Below, one piece after another: positions 13,855 to 19,693 of a stretch of DNA of 19,693 nt (the stretch's first letter is position 1; each line of letters begins with the position of its first letter). The notes beneath the pieces are model-generated. The model worked only from the letters and a program-made list of their open reading frames with translations, was not told the origin of the DNA and ran no database searches. Source of the stretch: Pseudomonadota bacterium (lineage in GTDB: Bacteria > Myxococcota_A > UBA796 > SXON01); assembly GCA_005776735.1 (NCBI GenBank), contig SXOM01000673.1, positions 1 through 19,693 of the forward strand, written 5' to 3'. Position numbers and translations under genes: made by a program.

Positions 13855-14897
13855 CCCCCACCCTCGAAACCCGCCTCTACGAAGCCGTCGCCCGCGTCCG
13901 GCAACACTGGCGCGGCACCCGCCTGCTCGACGGCCTCGAGCCCGGCGTCGAGGGTACGCGCGCGCTCCTCGACGTCGCGCGCATCTACCGGGCCAACCGC
14001 CTGGAGATCGGGCGCATGCGCCCCCTCCTCGGGCGGGCGGTGGCGGGCCTGTTCTTCGACCCGTCGCTGCGCACCCACACCTCGATGGAGGTCGCGACCG
14101 GCCGCTGCGGCGCCCACTTCGTGTACCTCCAGGGCGGCGAAGGCACCTGGAAGATGGAGTTCGACGAAGGCGTGGTGATGGACGGCAACACCGCCGAACA
14201 CGTCAAGGAGGCGGCGCCGGTCCTGAGCACCTACGCCGACGTGCTCGCCGTCCGGGCGTTCCCGCGCGCCCACAACCGCGACGAGACCGTGATCCGCGCG
14301 TTCGCACGCTACGCCGGCGCGCCGCTCATCAACCTCGAGTCGGCGCTGGCGCACCCGTGCCAGGGCCTCGCCGACCAGCTCACCCTCGCCGACCTCGGCG
14401 GCGGCAACAGCTTCCAGGGCAAGAAGGTGTGCCTGACCTGGGCGCCGCACCCCAAGCCGCTCCCGCAGGCCGTCCCGCTCTCGGTCGTGCGCGCGGCGAT
14501 CCTCGGCGGCGCCGACCTGCACGTGGCGTGCCCGGAGGGGTTCGACCTGGACGCCGAGGAGATGGAGCGCGTCGCCGGCTTCGCCGGGGACACGGGCGCG
14601 AAGTTGACCCTGACCCGTGACCAGGCTGCCGCCACCCAGGGGGCCCTCGCCGTCTACGCGAAGGGGTGGGCGGCCACCGACCGCGACCGGCACGCCGAGC
14701 TCGCGGCGGCCAACCGCCACTGGACCGTGGGCGACGAAGCGATGCGCTCGGCGACCGCGTTCCTGCACTGCCTCCCGGTGCGCCGCAACGTCATCGTCAC
14801 CGACAGCGTCCTGGACGGCCCCAAGTCGCGCGTGGTGCCGCAGGCGGCCAACCGCGAACCCGTCCAGGCGGCGCTCCTGTTGAGCTGGCTGCTGTAG
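13851..14897 (+). CDS. argF': N-acyl-ornithine carbamoyltransferase (SOTCase/AOTCase type, not OTCase)
   Basis: Transfers carbamoyl from carbamoyl phosphate to N-acylornithine, giving N-acylcitrulline. It has 348 residues from ATG 13851. The phosphate loop is PSLRTHTS (71-78), where ordinary OTCases have STRTR. The acyl-loop segment MDGNTAEH (110-117), HPCQ (168-171), TWAPHPKPLPQAVP (196-209), WTVGD (291-295) and HCLPVRRN (306-313) match the N-acyl-ornithine transcarbamylases of Xanthomonas (AOTCase) and Bacteroides (SOTCase). The last three motifs are closest to SOTCase. The residue that sets acyl specificity (Glu92 in Xanthomonas, Pro90 in Bacteroides) is Ala115, and the lysine that is carboxylated in AOTCase (K302) is Ile315 as in SOTCase. 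Non-Glu favours N-succinylornithine, but this is inference. About 22 extra N-terminal residues are present relative to AOTCase. It is the last gene of the first arginine operon segment. Confidence 0.93.
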   Translation: MTPTLETRLYEAVARVRQHWRGTRLLDGLEPGVEGTRALLDVARIYRANRLEIGRMRPLLGRAVAGLFFDPSLRTHTSMEVATGRCGAHFVYLQGGEGTWKMEFDEGVVMDGNTAEHVKEAAPVLSTYADVLAVRAFPRAHNRDETVIRAFARYAGAPLINLESALAHPCQGLADQLTLADLGGGNSFQGKKVCLTWAPHPKPLPQAVPLSVVRAAILGGADLHVACPEGFDLDAEEMERVAGFAGDTGAKLTLTRDQAAATQGALAVYAKGWAATDRDRHAELAAANRHWTVGDEAMRSATAFLHCLPVRRNVIVTDSVLDGPKSRVVPQAANREPVQAALLLSWLL

Positions 14898-14926
14898 CCG
14901 CCACCAGGGGCGCGCCACGGCAGGAG

Positions 14927-14973
14927 CCCGGCGCGCACTGGACCCGGCGCGCCTCGGGACGGTCCCGGCGCGC
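14927..14973. repeat. Three short CCCGGCGCGC direct repeats
   Basis: Copies lie at 14927-14936, 14943-14952 and 14964-14973. They fall in the 87-bp convergent gap between argF' and the response regulator gene. The core GGCGCGCC is self-complementary, and the last two copies form the stem of the hairpin below. Confidence 0.6.
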
Positions 14974-14976
14974 CGG
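14944..14976. terminator. Strong GC hairpin, likely bidirectional 3' end between convergent genes
   Basis: CCGGCGCGCC (14944-14953) pairs perfectly with GGCGCGCCGG (14967-14976). Inside, GGGAC (14956-14960) pairs with GTCCC (14962-14966), leaving a 2-nt bulge. The structure sits 47 bp after the argF' stop and 9 bp after the regulator stop on the other strand. No T-run is visible. It would separate the argC-D-F' transcript from argB-E-H. Confidence 0.5.
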
Positions 14977-14984
14977 CCCGAAGT

Positions 14985-15548
14985 CTACTCGTCGCCCCGC
15001 TCGATGGGCTCGTCTTCGTCGTCCTCGGGCGGGGTGCTGGTGGCCCCCTCGAGCCGCTGTAACTTCCGCTGCAACGTGCGGCGGTGCAGGCCCAGCCGGC
15101 GGGCGGCGTGCGAGATGTTGCCGTCGGTGCCCTCGAGCGCCTTGCGGATGTGCTCGCGCTCCACGTCCTCGAGCTCGGTGGCCGGCAGCGGCGCCGCGAG
15201 CGCACGCCGGAGGGCCGCGAGGATCTCTTCTGGCGTGGTCGGCTTGGTGCGGAAATCGACCGCGCCCGACTTCACCGCCTCGACGGCGGCGGGGATGGAC
15301 CCGTAGCCGGTGAGCACGATGGTGCGGCACAACGGTGCGCGCAACGCCAACAGGCGCACGACCTGCATGCCGTCGCCGTCGCCCAGCCGCATGTCGACCA
15401 CCGCGCCGGCGGGGAGCCGGTGGCGGATGGCGGCGCTGGCCTGCACGACCCCTTCGGCCGTGAGGACCGAGAAGCCCGAACGGCGCAACGTGCGCGCGAG
15501 CGCGTCGCGATGCACTTCGTCATCTTCGACAACCAGGATCGTGTCCAC
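14985..15548 (-). CDS. RegA/PrrA/ActR-type response regulator
   Basis: A 187-residue DNA-binding response regulator. The receiver domain (1-118) has the acidic pair D9-D10, phospho-acceptor D52 in VVDMRLGDGDG, T80 in LTGYGS and K102. A short linker leads to a Fis-type helix-turn-helix (about 144-166: GNISHAARRLGLHRRTLQRK). This receiver-plus-single-HTH layout and the HRRTLQRKL motif are typical of RegA/PrrA/ActR, which control redox-linked metabolism. The family usually ends soon after the HTH; here an acidic tail of about 20 residues follows. It starts at GTG 15548, directly after the kinase stop with no spacer, and GAGGG lies about 9 nt upstream. It is transcribed against the surrounding arg genes. 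The target genes cannot be read from the sequence. Confidence 0.88.
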   Translation of the reverse strand: MDTILVVEDDEVHRDALARTLRRSGFSVLTAEGVVQASAAIRHRLPAGAVVDMRLGDGDGMQVVRLLALRAPLCRTIVLTGYGSIPAAVEAVKSGAVDFRTKPTTPEEILAALRRALAAPLPATELEDVEREHIRKALEGTDGNISHAARRLGLHRRTLQRKLQRLEGATSTPPEDDEDEPIERGDE

Positions 15549-16802
15549 CTACGGGGCCCTCGCGGTGAGTCGAACCAGGGTTACCGTAACGCGCCCACCC
15601 CCGAAGGCACGACGCGACAATTTGACATCGCCGCCCCACCGGCGTGCGAACGACGCGGCGACGAAGAGGCCGAGCCCGCGCCCCGTGGCGCCGCCGTCGT
15701 CCCAGTGGGTGTAGAACGGCTCCCCCGCGCGCGCCAACGACTCGGAGGTCGGGCCGGCGCCGTTGTCGTCGATCTCCACGAGCACGTCGGCACCGTCGAC
15801 CCGCGCGCGGACCGTGATCGGCGCGCCCGCGCGCAGCGCGTTGTCCAACAATGACCACACGATGCCCCGCCAGCTCTCCGGATCTCCACGGATGCCGGCG
15901 TCTCCGGTCCCGGGGCCGAGCTCGACCTGGAGGTCGCGCCGATTGCTGCCCGCCTGCTGCCAGTCCTGCACCCAGTTCCGGAGCTGGAGGCCGAGCCCTT
16001 CGACCTCGGGCGAGACGGTGCGGTGGGTGGTCCCCCGGATGCGGTCGAGGATTTCCCGGCAGCGGCGCACCTGCCCCCGGATGGTCGTCAAGAGCGCCGG
16101 CGCTTCCTCGGGCTCGGCCTGCGCTTCACCGGCCAGCAGGTCGATCGAGGACAGCGGCGTGCCGAGCTCGTGGGCGATGCCGGCCGCCATCATGCCGATG
16201 GCGACGAGGCGATCGTCGCGGCTGCGGTCGTCGAGCGCGGCCTGGAGCATCGCTTCGCGCTGGGCGAGCACCGCCCGGACGGAGATCACGAATCCCGCGA
16301 GGGCGACCACCGAGGCGTCGAAGACCAGGAGCTGGTCGACGGTGCGCGCGACCACCTGGACCGGCGGCACGTCCGGGAGCGGGAACAAGCGCGGCCCGAG
16401 GAGCACCATCAGGTTGTGCACCAGGATGATGGCCGCGGTGTAGAACCAGGCGCGCGACGCCGGCATCGCGAAGGCGGCGGGGATGACGAAGAGGACCAGC
16501 GTGTCGAGGCTCGGGTGGTCGCCGGCACGCTTGAGCAGCATCGCCAGGACCCAGAAACACAGGTCGAACATGGCGTGGGCGTCGACGATCCACTGGTGGT
16601 GGTCGTGGCGGGCCACCCAACGTCGCTCCAGCAGCTCGGCGAGCGCCACGCCCGCGTAGAGCGATGCGACCGGCCCGAGGTCGGGCCCCACCCCCGCGGC
16701 CCACAGGAGGGCGACCGACACGCCGGTGAGCACCACCAGTCCGAGCCGGAACATGCGGAGCCAGCTCAGGGCGGTGCGCGGGTTCTGCCAACGAGTCAGC
16801 AC
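15549..16802 (-). CDS. RegB/PrrB-like membrane sensor histidine kinase
   Basis: A 417-residue inner-membrane kinase, partner of the adjacent regulator. The N-terminal 175 residues hold about six hydrophobic segments. The phospho-acceptor is H211 in AAGIAHELGTPLSSI, with N321 (SLLDNALRAG), DDNGAG (345-350) and GRGLGLF (374-380) for ATP binding. AHELGTPL and the later VRRCREIL (C248, 37 residues after the His) match RegB, whose redox-active cysteine lies about 40 residues after its His. The quinone-site motif GGxxNPF expected between membrane segments is not intact; the matching place reads AGDHPSL (93-99). The start is tentative: GTG 16802 has GGAGGA only 2 nt upstream, so translation may begin slightly later. 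It diverges from argB across a 104-bp gap. Confidence 0.87.
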   Translation of the reverse strand: MLTRWQNPRTALSWLRMFRLGLVVLTGVSVALLWAAGVGPDLGPVASLYAGVALAELLERRWVARHDHHQWIVDAHAMFDLCFWVLAMLLKRAGDHPSLDTLVLFVIPAAFAMPASRAWFYTAAIILVHNLMVLLGPRLFPLPDVPPVQVVARTVDQLLVFDASVVALAGFVISVRAVLAQREAMLQAALDDRSRDDRLVAIGMMAAGIAHELGTPLSSIDLLAGEAQAEPEEAPALLTTIRGQVRRCREILDRIRGTTHRTVSPEVEGLGLQLRNWVQDWQQAGSNRRDLQVELGPGTGDAGIRGDPESWRGIVWSLLDNALRAGAPITVRARVDGADVLVEIDDNGAGPTSESLARAGEPFYTHWDDGGATGRGLGLFVAASFARRWGGDVKLSRRAFGGGRVTVTLVRLTARAP

Positions 16803-16906
16803 GTTCCTCCAGCGTCACTCACCACGAGGCCTTGCGCAATCCCGGGCTCGGTCCCCACCACGTCGGCATCGCGGTGAAGGGCGCACCGTGTTAGCCCCGC
16901 GGCCCC
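16803..16906. promoter_or_regulatory. Divergent promoter region between the sensor kinase and argB
   Basis: This 104-bp gap holds the start signals for the kinase-regulator pair on the minus strand and argB-argE-argH on the plus strand. A GGAGGA (16805-16810, minus strand) is visible by the kinase start. I see no convincing -35/-10 pair and no clear palindromic operator. The location would allow shared control of both transcripts. Confidence 0.4.
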
Positions 16907-17803
16907 ATGGAACGCCTCCTTTCGCTGCGCGACGCGCACCCCTACCTTCGCCTGTTTCGCGGCCGCACCTTCGTCATCAAGGTCTCGGGTGCCGTGCTCG
17001 CGCGTCCCGCCGCCCGGGATGCGCTGTGCGAAGACATCGCGCTTCTGCACCACGTCGGCATCCGGGTCGCGTTGGTGCACGGCGGCGGCCCGCAGCTCGA
17101 CGCGGCGTGCGAGAAGCTCGGCGTGCCCAAGGAGGTCGTCGCCGGCCGCCGCGTGACCGACGCGCGCACGCTCGAGCTCGCGCGGATGGTGTTCCGCGGT
17201 CAGCTCAACAGCGAGCTGGTGGGGGCCCTGGCCGCCCACGGGGTGAAGGCGGTGGGCCTCTCGGGCGGCGATGGCAACAGCGTCACCGGCATCCGTCGGC
17301 CGCCGCGCACCGTGCGGGATCCGAGCACCGGCGCCGAACAGCAGGTCGACTTCGGCTTCGTCGGCGACATCACCGCGGTCGACGCGGCGCTGCCGCAGTT
17401 GTTGCTCGATGCGGGCGCGGTGCCCGTGTACTGTTCGCTCATCGCCGATGCATCGGGCAACCTCCTCAACACCAACGCCGACACGATCGCGTCGCGCCTG
17501 GCGATGGCGCTGAAGGCCGAGAAGCTCATCGTCTGCACCTCGGTCGCGGGCCTGCTCGAGGACAAGGACGACCCCCGCCGCCTGGTCAGCTACGGCGACC
17601 TCGGCACGGTCGAGGAGCTGATTCGCCAGGGCGTGGTCTCGGGCGGCATGCTGCCGAAGCTCGCGGCCGTCACCGACGCGCTCAAGGGCGGCGTGCCCCG
17701 CGTGCACCTCATCGATGGCACCCGCGACCAGGCGCTCCTGCTCGAGGTCTTCACCAACGAAGGCTGCGGCACGATGCTGGTCGCCCGCCGCGACGAGGAC
17801 TGA
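16907..17803 (+). CDS. argB: N-acetyl(or N-succinyl)-glutamate kinase
   Basis: Phosphorylates the gamma-carboxyl of N-acylglutamate; cytosolic amino-acid-kinase fold. It has 298 residues from ATG 16907; the upstream frame has a stop just before. Key parts are K25, VHGGGPQ (57-63), the substrate arginine in GRRVTD (80-85), NTNAD (188-192) and GGMLPK with K251. The usual K-x-G-G near the N-terminus reads KVSG, so Ser27 replaces a glycine. The roughly 20 residues before the first strand (LRDAHPYLRLFRGRTFVIK) resemble the N-terminal helix of hexameric, arginine-inhibited kinases. The C-terminal LLLEVFTNEGCGTM is close to their arginine-site segment, which suggests feedback inhibition by arginine. 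There is no fused acetyltransferase domain as in Xanthomonas ArgB. It heads the second arginine operon segment, with argE 7 bp downstream. Confidence 0.94.
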   Translation: MERLLSLRDAHPYLRLFRGRTFVIKVSGAVLARPAARDALCEDIALLHHVGIRVALVHGGGPQLDAACEKLGVPKEVVAGRRVTDARTLELARMVFRGQLNSELVGALAAHGVKAVGLSGGDGNSVTGIRRPPRTVRDPSTGAEQQVDFGFVGDITAVDAALPQLLLDAGAVPVYCSLIADASGNLLNTNADTIASRLAMALKAEKLIVCTSVAGLLEDKDDPRRLVSYGDLGTVEELIRQGVVSGGMLPKLAAVTDALKGGVPRVHLIDGTRDQALLLEVFTNEGCGTMLVARRDED

Positions 17804-17810
17804 CGCCCCC

Positions 17811-18863
17811 GTGGGCGACGTGGTCGGCCTGCTCGAGCGCCTCGTCGCCGCGCGGAGCCCCTCCGGCGAGGAGGGCCCCGCGGTCGCGGTCTTCGAGGAC
17901 TGGGCGGCCGCCGCCGGGCTCACCGTCCACGCGCGCGGCCAGAACCGTTGGGTCGAGCGCGTGGCGGCGGCGCCGGGTCCGACCTTGCTGCTCTTGTCGC
18001 ACTACGACACGGTCCCGGCCACCGCCCAATGGACGCGCCCTCCGTGGACGCCCACCCACGAAGGCGACCGCCTGTACGGCCTCGGCGCCAACGACGCCAA
18101 GGGGTGCCTGGCCGCGATGATGGTGGCCTTCGCCCAGGTGCGGCTCGGGCGCGGGCGCGTGGTCCTCTGCGCCGCCGCCGAGGAAGAGACCGGCCGCAAC
18201 GGCTTCGAGACCGTCGTCGGCGCGCTCGGCCCCCTCGACGCGGCCATCGTGGGGGAGCCCACGGCGCTCGAGCTGGCGGTGGCGCAGAACGGCCTCCTGG
18301 TCCTCGACTGCGTGGCGAGCGGGCGGGCCGGCCACGCCGCCCGCCCCCACCTCGCCGACAACGCGATCTACACCATGGCGCGCGACATCCTCGCGGTCGA
18401 GGCCCTCGACCTGCCGCTGCGCCACCCGGTCGCGGGCGCCACCACCCACGCGGTGACGGTGGCGCAGGCCGGCGAACGGCACAACGTCATCCCGGGCCAG
18501 GCGCGGTGGACCGTCGACCTGCGCACCACCGACGCCTACGCGCCGGAGGAGCTGACGGCGCTGGTGCAGGCGCGCGTGGCCTCCACCGTGCACGTGCGGA
18601 GCGACCGCTTCCGCGCGGTGAGCACACCGCCGGCCTCGGCCATCCTCGCCGCGGCGCGCGCGGCCCGGCCCCAGGCGGCGACGTTCTCGTCGCCGACGCT
18701 CTCGGACTGGGCGCACCTTCGCGACGTGGCCGCGGTCAAGTGGGGGCCGGGGCGCTCCGAGGTCAGCCACACCGCCGACGAGTGGGTGGAGCTCCCGATG
18801 GTGCGCGAGGCGGTCGGGGCGTACCAGGCGGCGATCGAAGCGTTCTTCGCGGCGGAGGGGTGA
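17811..18863 (+). CDS. argE: M20 deacylase, likely N-acyl-citrulline (or N-acyl-ornithine) deacylase
   Basis: Di-zinc M20 hydrolase of 350 residues starting at GTG 17811, with GAGGA 11 nt upstream overlapping the argB end; the longer frame from 17715 runs inside argB. Ligands and catalytic residues are H64 and D66 (SHYDTVP), D95 (GLGANDAKG), E125-E126 (AEEETG), E149 (GEPT) and H320 (SHTADEW). The segments GLLVLDCVASGRAGHAARP (161-179), HNVIPGQ and DLRTTDAY match the ArgE of Bacteroidetes and Xanthomonas. There it removes the acyl group from N-acylcitrulline, since ornithine remains acylated through the transcarbamylase step. DapE (succinyl-diaminopimelate) is the main alternative; the arg context argues against it. 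Its stop overlaps the argH start (TGATG). Confidence 0.9.
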   Translation: MGDVVGLLERLVAARSPSGEEGPAVAVFEDWAAAAGLTVHARGQNRWVERVAAAPGPTLLLLSHYDTVPATAQWTRPPWTPTHEGDRLYGLGANDAKGCLAAMMVAFAQVRLGRGRVVLCAAAEEETGRNGFETVVGALGPLDAAIVGEPTALELAVAQNGLLVLDCVASGRAGHAARPHLADNAIYTMARDILAVEALDLPLRHPVAGATTHAVTVAQAGERHNVIPGQARWTVDLRTTDAYAPEELTALVQARVASTVHVRSDRFRAVSTPPASAILAAARAARPQAATFSSPTLSDWAHLRDVAAVKWGPGRSEVSHTADEWVELPMVREAVGAYQAAIEAFFAAEG

Positions 18864-19693
18864 TGGCACGGCTGTGGGACAAGGGCGGCGAGCTCGACAC
18901 GATGGTCCACCGGTTCACCGTCGGCGACGATCCCGAGGTCGACCTCGCCTGGGCGGCGCACGACTGTGTCGGGAGCGCGGCACACGTGCACGGCCTGGCC
19001 GCGGCGGGCCTGCTCGACGTGCACGAGGCCGGCGTGCTGACCGCGGGGCTGGCGGCGGTGCTCGCCGAGGTCGAGGCCGGGCAGTTCACGATCGACCCCG
19101 CCGAAGAAGACGTCCACACCGCCATCGAGGCGCGGCTCACCGCCCGGCTCGGCCCGGTCGCCGGCAAGGTGCACACCGGGCGCAGCCGCAACGACCAGGT
19201 GCTCACCGCCCTGCGCTTGTGGACCCTCGACGAGCTCGACACCATCGAGCAGGAGTGGCACGCGCTGGCCAACGCCTGGCTCGACTTCGCCGAAGCGCAC
19301 CGCGACGTGCCGCTCACCGGGTACACCCACCTGCAGGCGGCGATGCCGAGCTCCTACGGGCTGTGGGCCGCCGGCTACGCGGCGGCGCTGCTCGACGCGC
19401 TGCCGCTCCTGCACGCGGCGCGCGCGCTCGCCGACCGCAGCCCCCTCGGCAGCGCGGCGGGCTACGGCACGCCGCTGCCGCTCGATCGGGCCCACACCGC
19501 GGCCCTGCTCGGGTTCTCCGCCGTCGAAGCGCCGGTCACCAGCGCGCAGCTCACGCGCGGGGTGGTCGAGTCGGCCGTCCTCGGCGCGCTGGGCGCGGCC
19601 ACCGGCCTGGTGGCACGTTGGGCGTGGGACCTGGTGCTGTACTCCAGCGGCGACGTGGCGCTGGTCCGCCTCCCCGCCGCGATCACCACCGGC
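18863..19693 (+). CDS. argH: Argininosuccinate lyase, N-terminal part (3' end off window)
   Basis: Cleaves argininosuccinate to arginine and fumarate, the last step. It starts at ATG 18863, overlapping the argE stop, and is open to the right edge; 277 residues are visible of a usual 440-470. Family motifs are EEDVHTAIE (81-89), HTGRSRNDQV (104-113), GYTHLQ with the catalytic-region histidine (153-158) and SPLGSAAGYGT (193-203). The signature GSSxMPxKxN is beyond the window. The N-terminus (RLWDKG, RFTVGDD) looks like the Bacteroidetes form. A C-terminal acetyltransferase fusion, as in ArgH(A) of Moritella, cannot be excluded and matters because no ArgA is seen. Confidence 0.95.
   Translation, partial: MARLWDKGGELDTMVHRFTVGDDPEVDLAWAAHDCVGSAAHVHGLAAAGLLDVHEAGVLTAGLAAVLAEVEAGQFTIDPAEEDVHTAIEARLTARLGPVAGKVHTGRSRNDQVLTALRLWTLDELDTIEQEWHALANAWLDFAEAHRDVPLTGYTHLQAAMPSSYGLWAAGYAAALLDALPLLHAARALADRSPLGSAAGYGTPLPLDRAHTAALLGFSAVEAPVTSAQLTRGVVESAVLGALGAATGLVARWAWDLVLYSSGDVALVRLPAAITTG

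Noticed and set aside
17811..18863. DapE (succinyl-diaminopimelate desuccinylase) as identity of the M20 enzyme
   Set aside because: The sequence stretches and the argB-argE-argH context fit ArgE acting on acyl-citrulline or ornithine better, though M20 specificity cannot be proven from sequence.

Overview
The window is very GC-rich DNA, densely packed with genes. GTG is a common start codon, and several secreted or lipoprotein genes carry Asp/Thr-rich linkers and a MopE-type metal-binding motif. That combination fits Myxococcota (the former Deltaproteobacteria), probably a little-studied or uncultured lineage. This assignment comes from style and protein families only; no rRNA marker is present. 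I found no tRNA, rRNA, CRISPR array, transposase or phage gene.

Layout. Positions 1-340 hold the 3' end of an acidic secreted-type protein. argG (473-1651) is followed by a membrane fatty acid desaturase (1713-2720) and a small MopE-motif lipoprotein (2730-3347). A CsgG-like envelope protein on the minus strand (3375-4418) diverges from an M28 peptidase lipoprotein (4482-5438). A 355-bp convergent gap rich in hairpins follows. Next is a minus-strand pair: an unrecognised exported protein (8596-9288) and a large M16 peptidase (5794-8544). Diverging from it are a cytosolic HExxH metalloprotease (9399-10265) and a small lipoprotein (10265-10588). From 10693 to the right edge lies an arginine cluster: P-loop protein - argC - argD - argF' (all overlapping), then an inverted RegB/RegA-like two-component system, then argB - argE - argH, with argH cut by the window edge.

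The main biology is arginine synthesis. The transcarbamylase is not an ordinary ornithine carbamoyltransferase. Its motifs match the N-acetyl/N-succinyl-ornithine transcarbamylases, especially the Bacteroides SOTCase. ArgG, ArgC, ArgE and ArgH also look like the versions found in Bacteroidetes and Xanthomonas. The inferred route is N-acylglutamate -> (ArgB, ArgC, ArgD) N-acylornithine -> (ArgF') N-acylcitrulline -> (ArgE) citrulline -> (ArgG, ArgH) arginine. The first enzyme, N-acylglutamate synthase, is not recognisable. The most interesting open point is the unassigned P-loop protein (10693-11757), which is translationally coupled to argC and recalls the DUF1611 family, where a glutamate N-acetyltransferase is known. 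It is a plausible but unproven candidate for the missing step.

Other points of note are a long hairpin whose two imperfect pairs become G-U wobbles only on the minus strand, a hairpin with a stop codon in its loop, a metalloprotease with an N-terminus like contractile-injection-system cargo, and a RegB-like kinase that keeps its redox cysteine but has lost the usual quinone-site motif.
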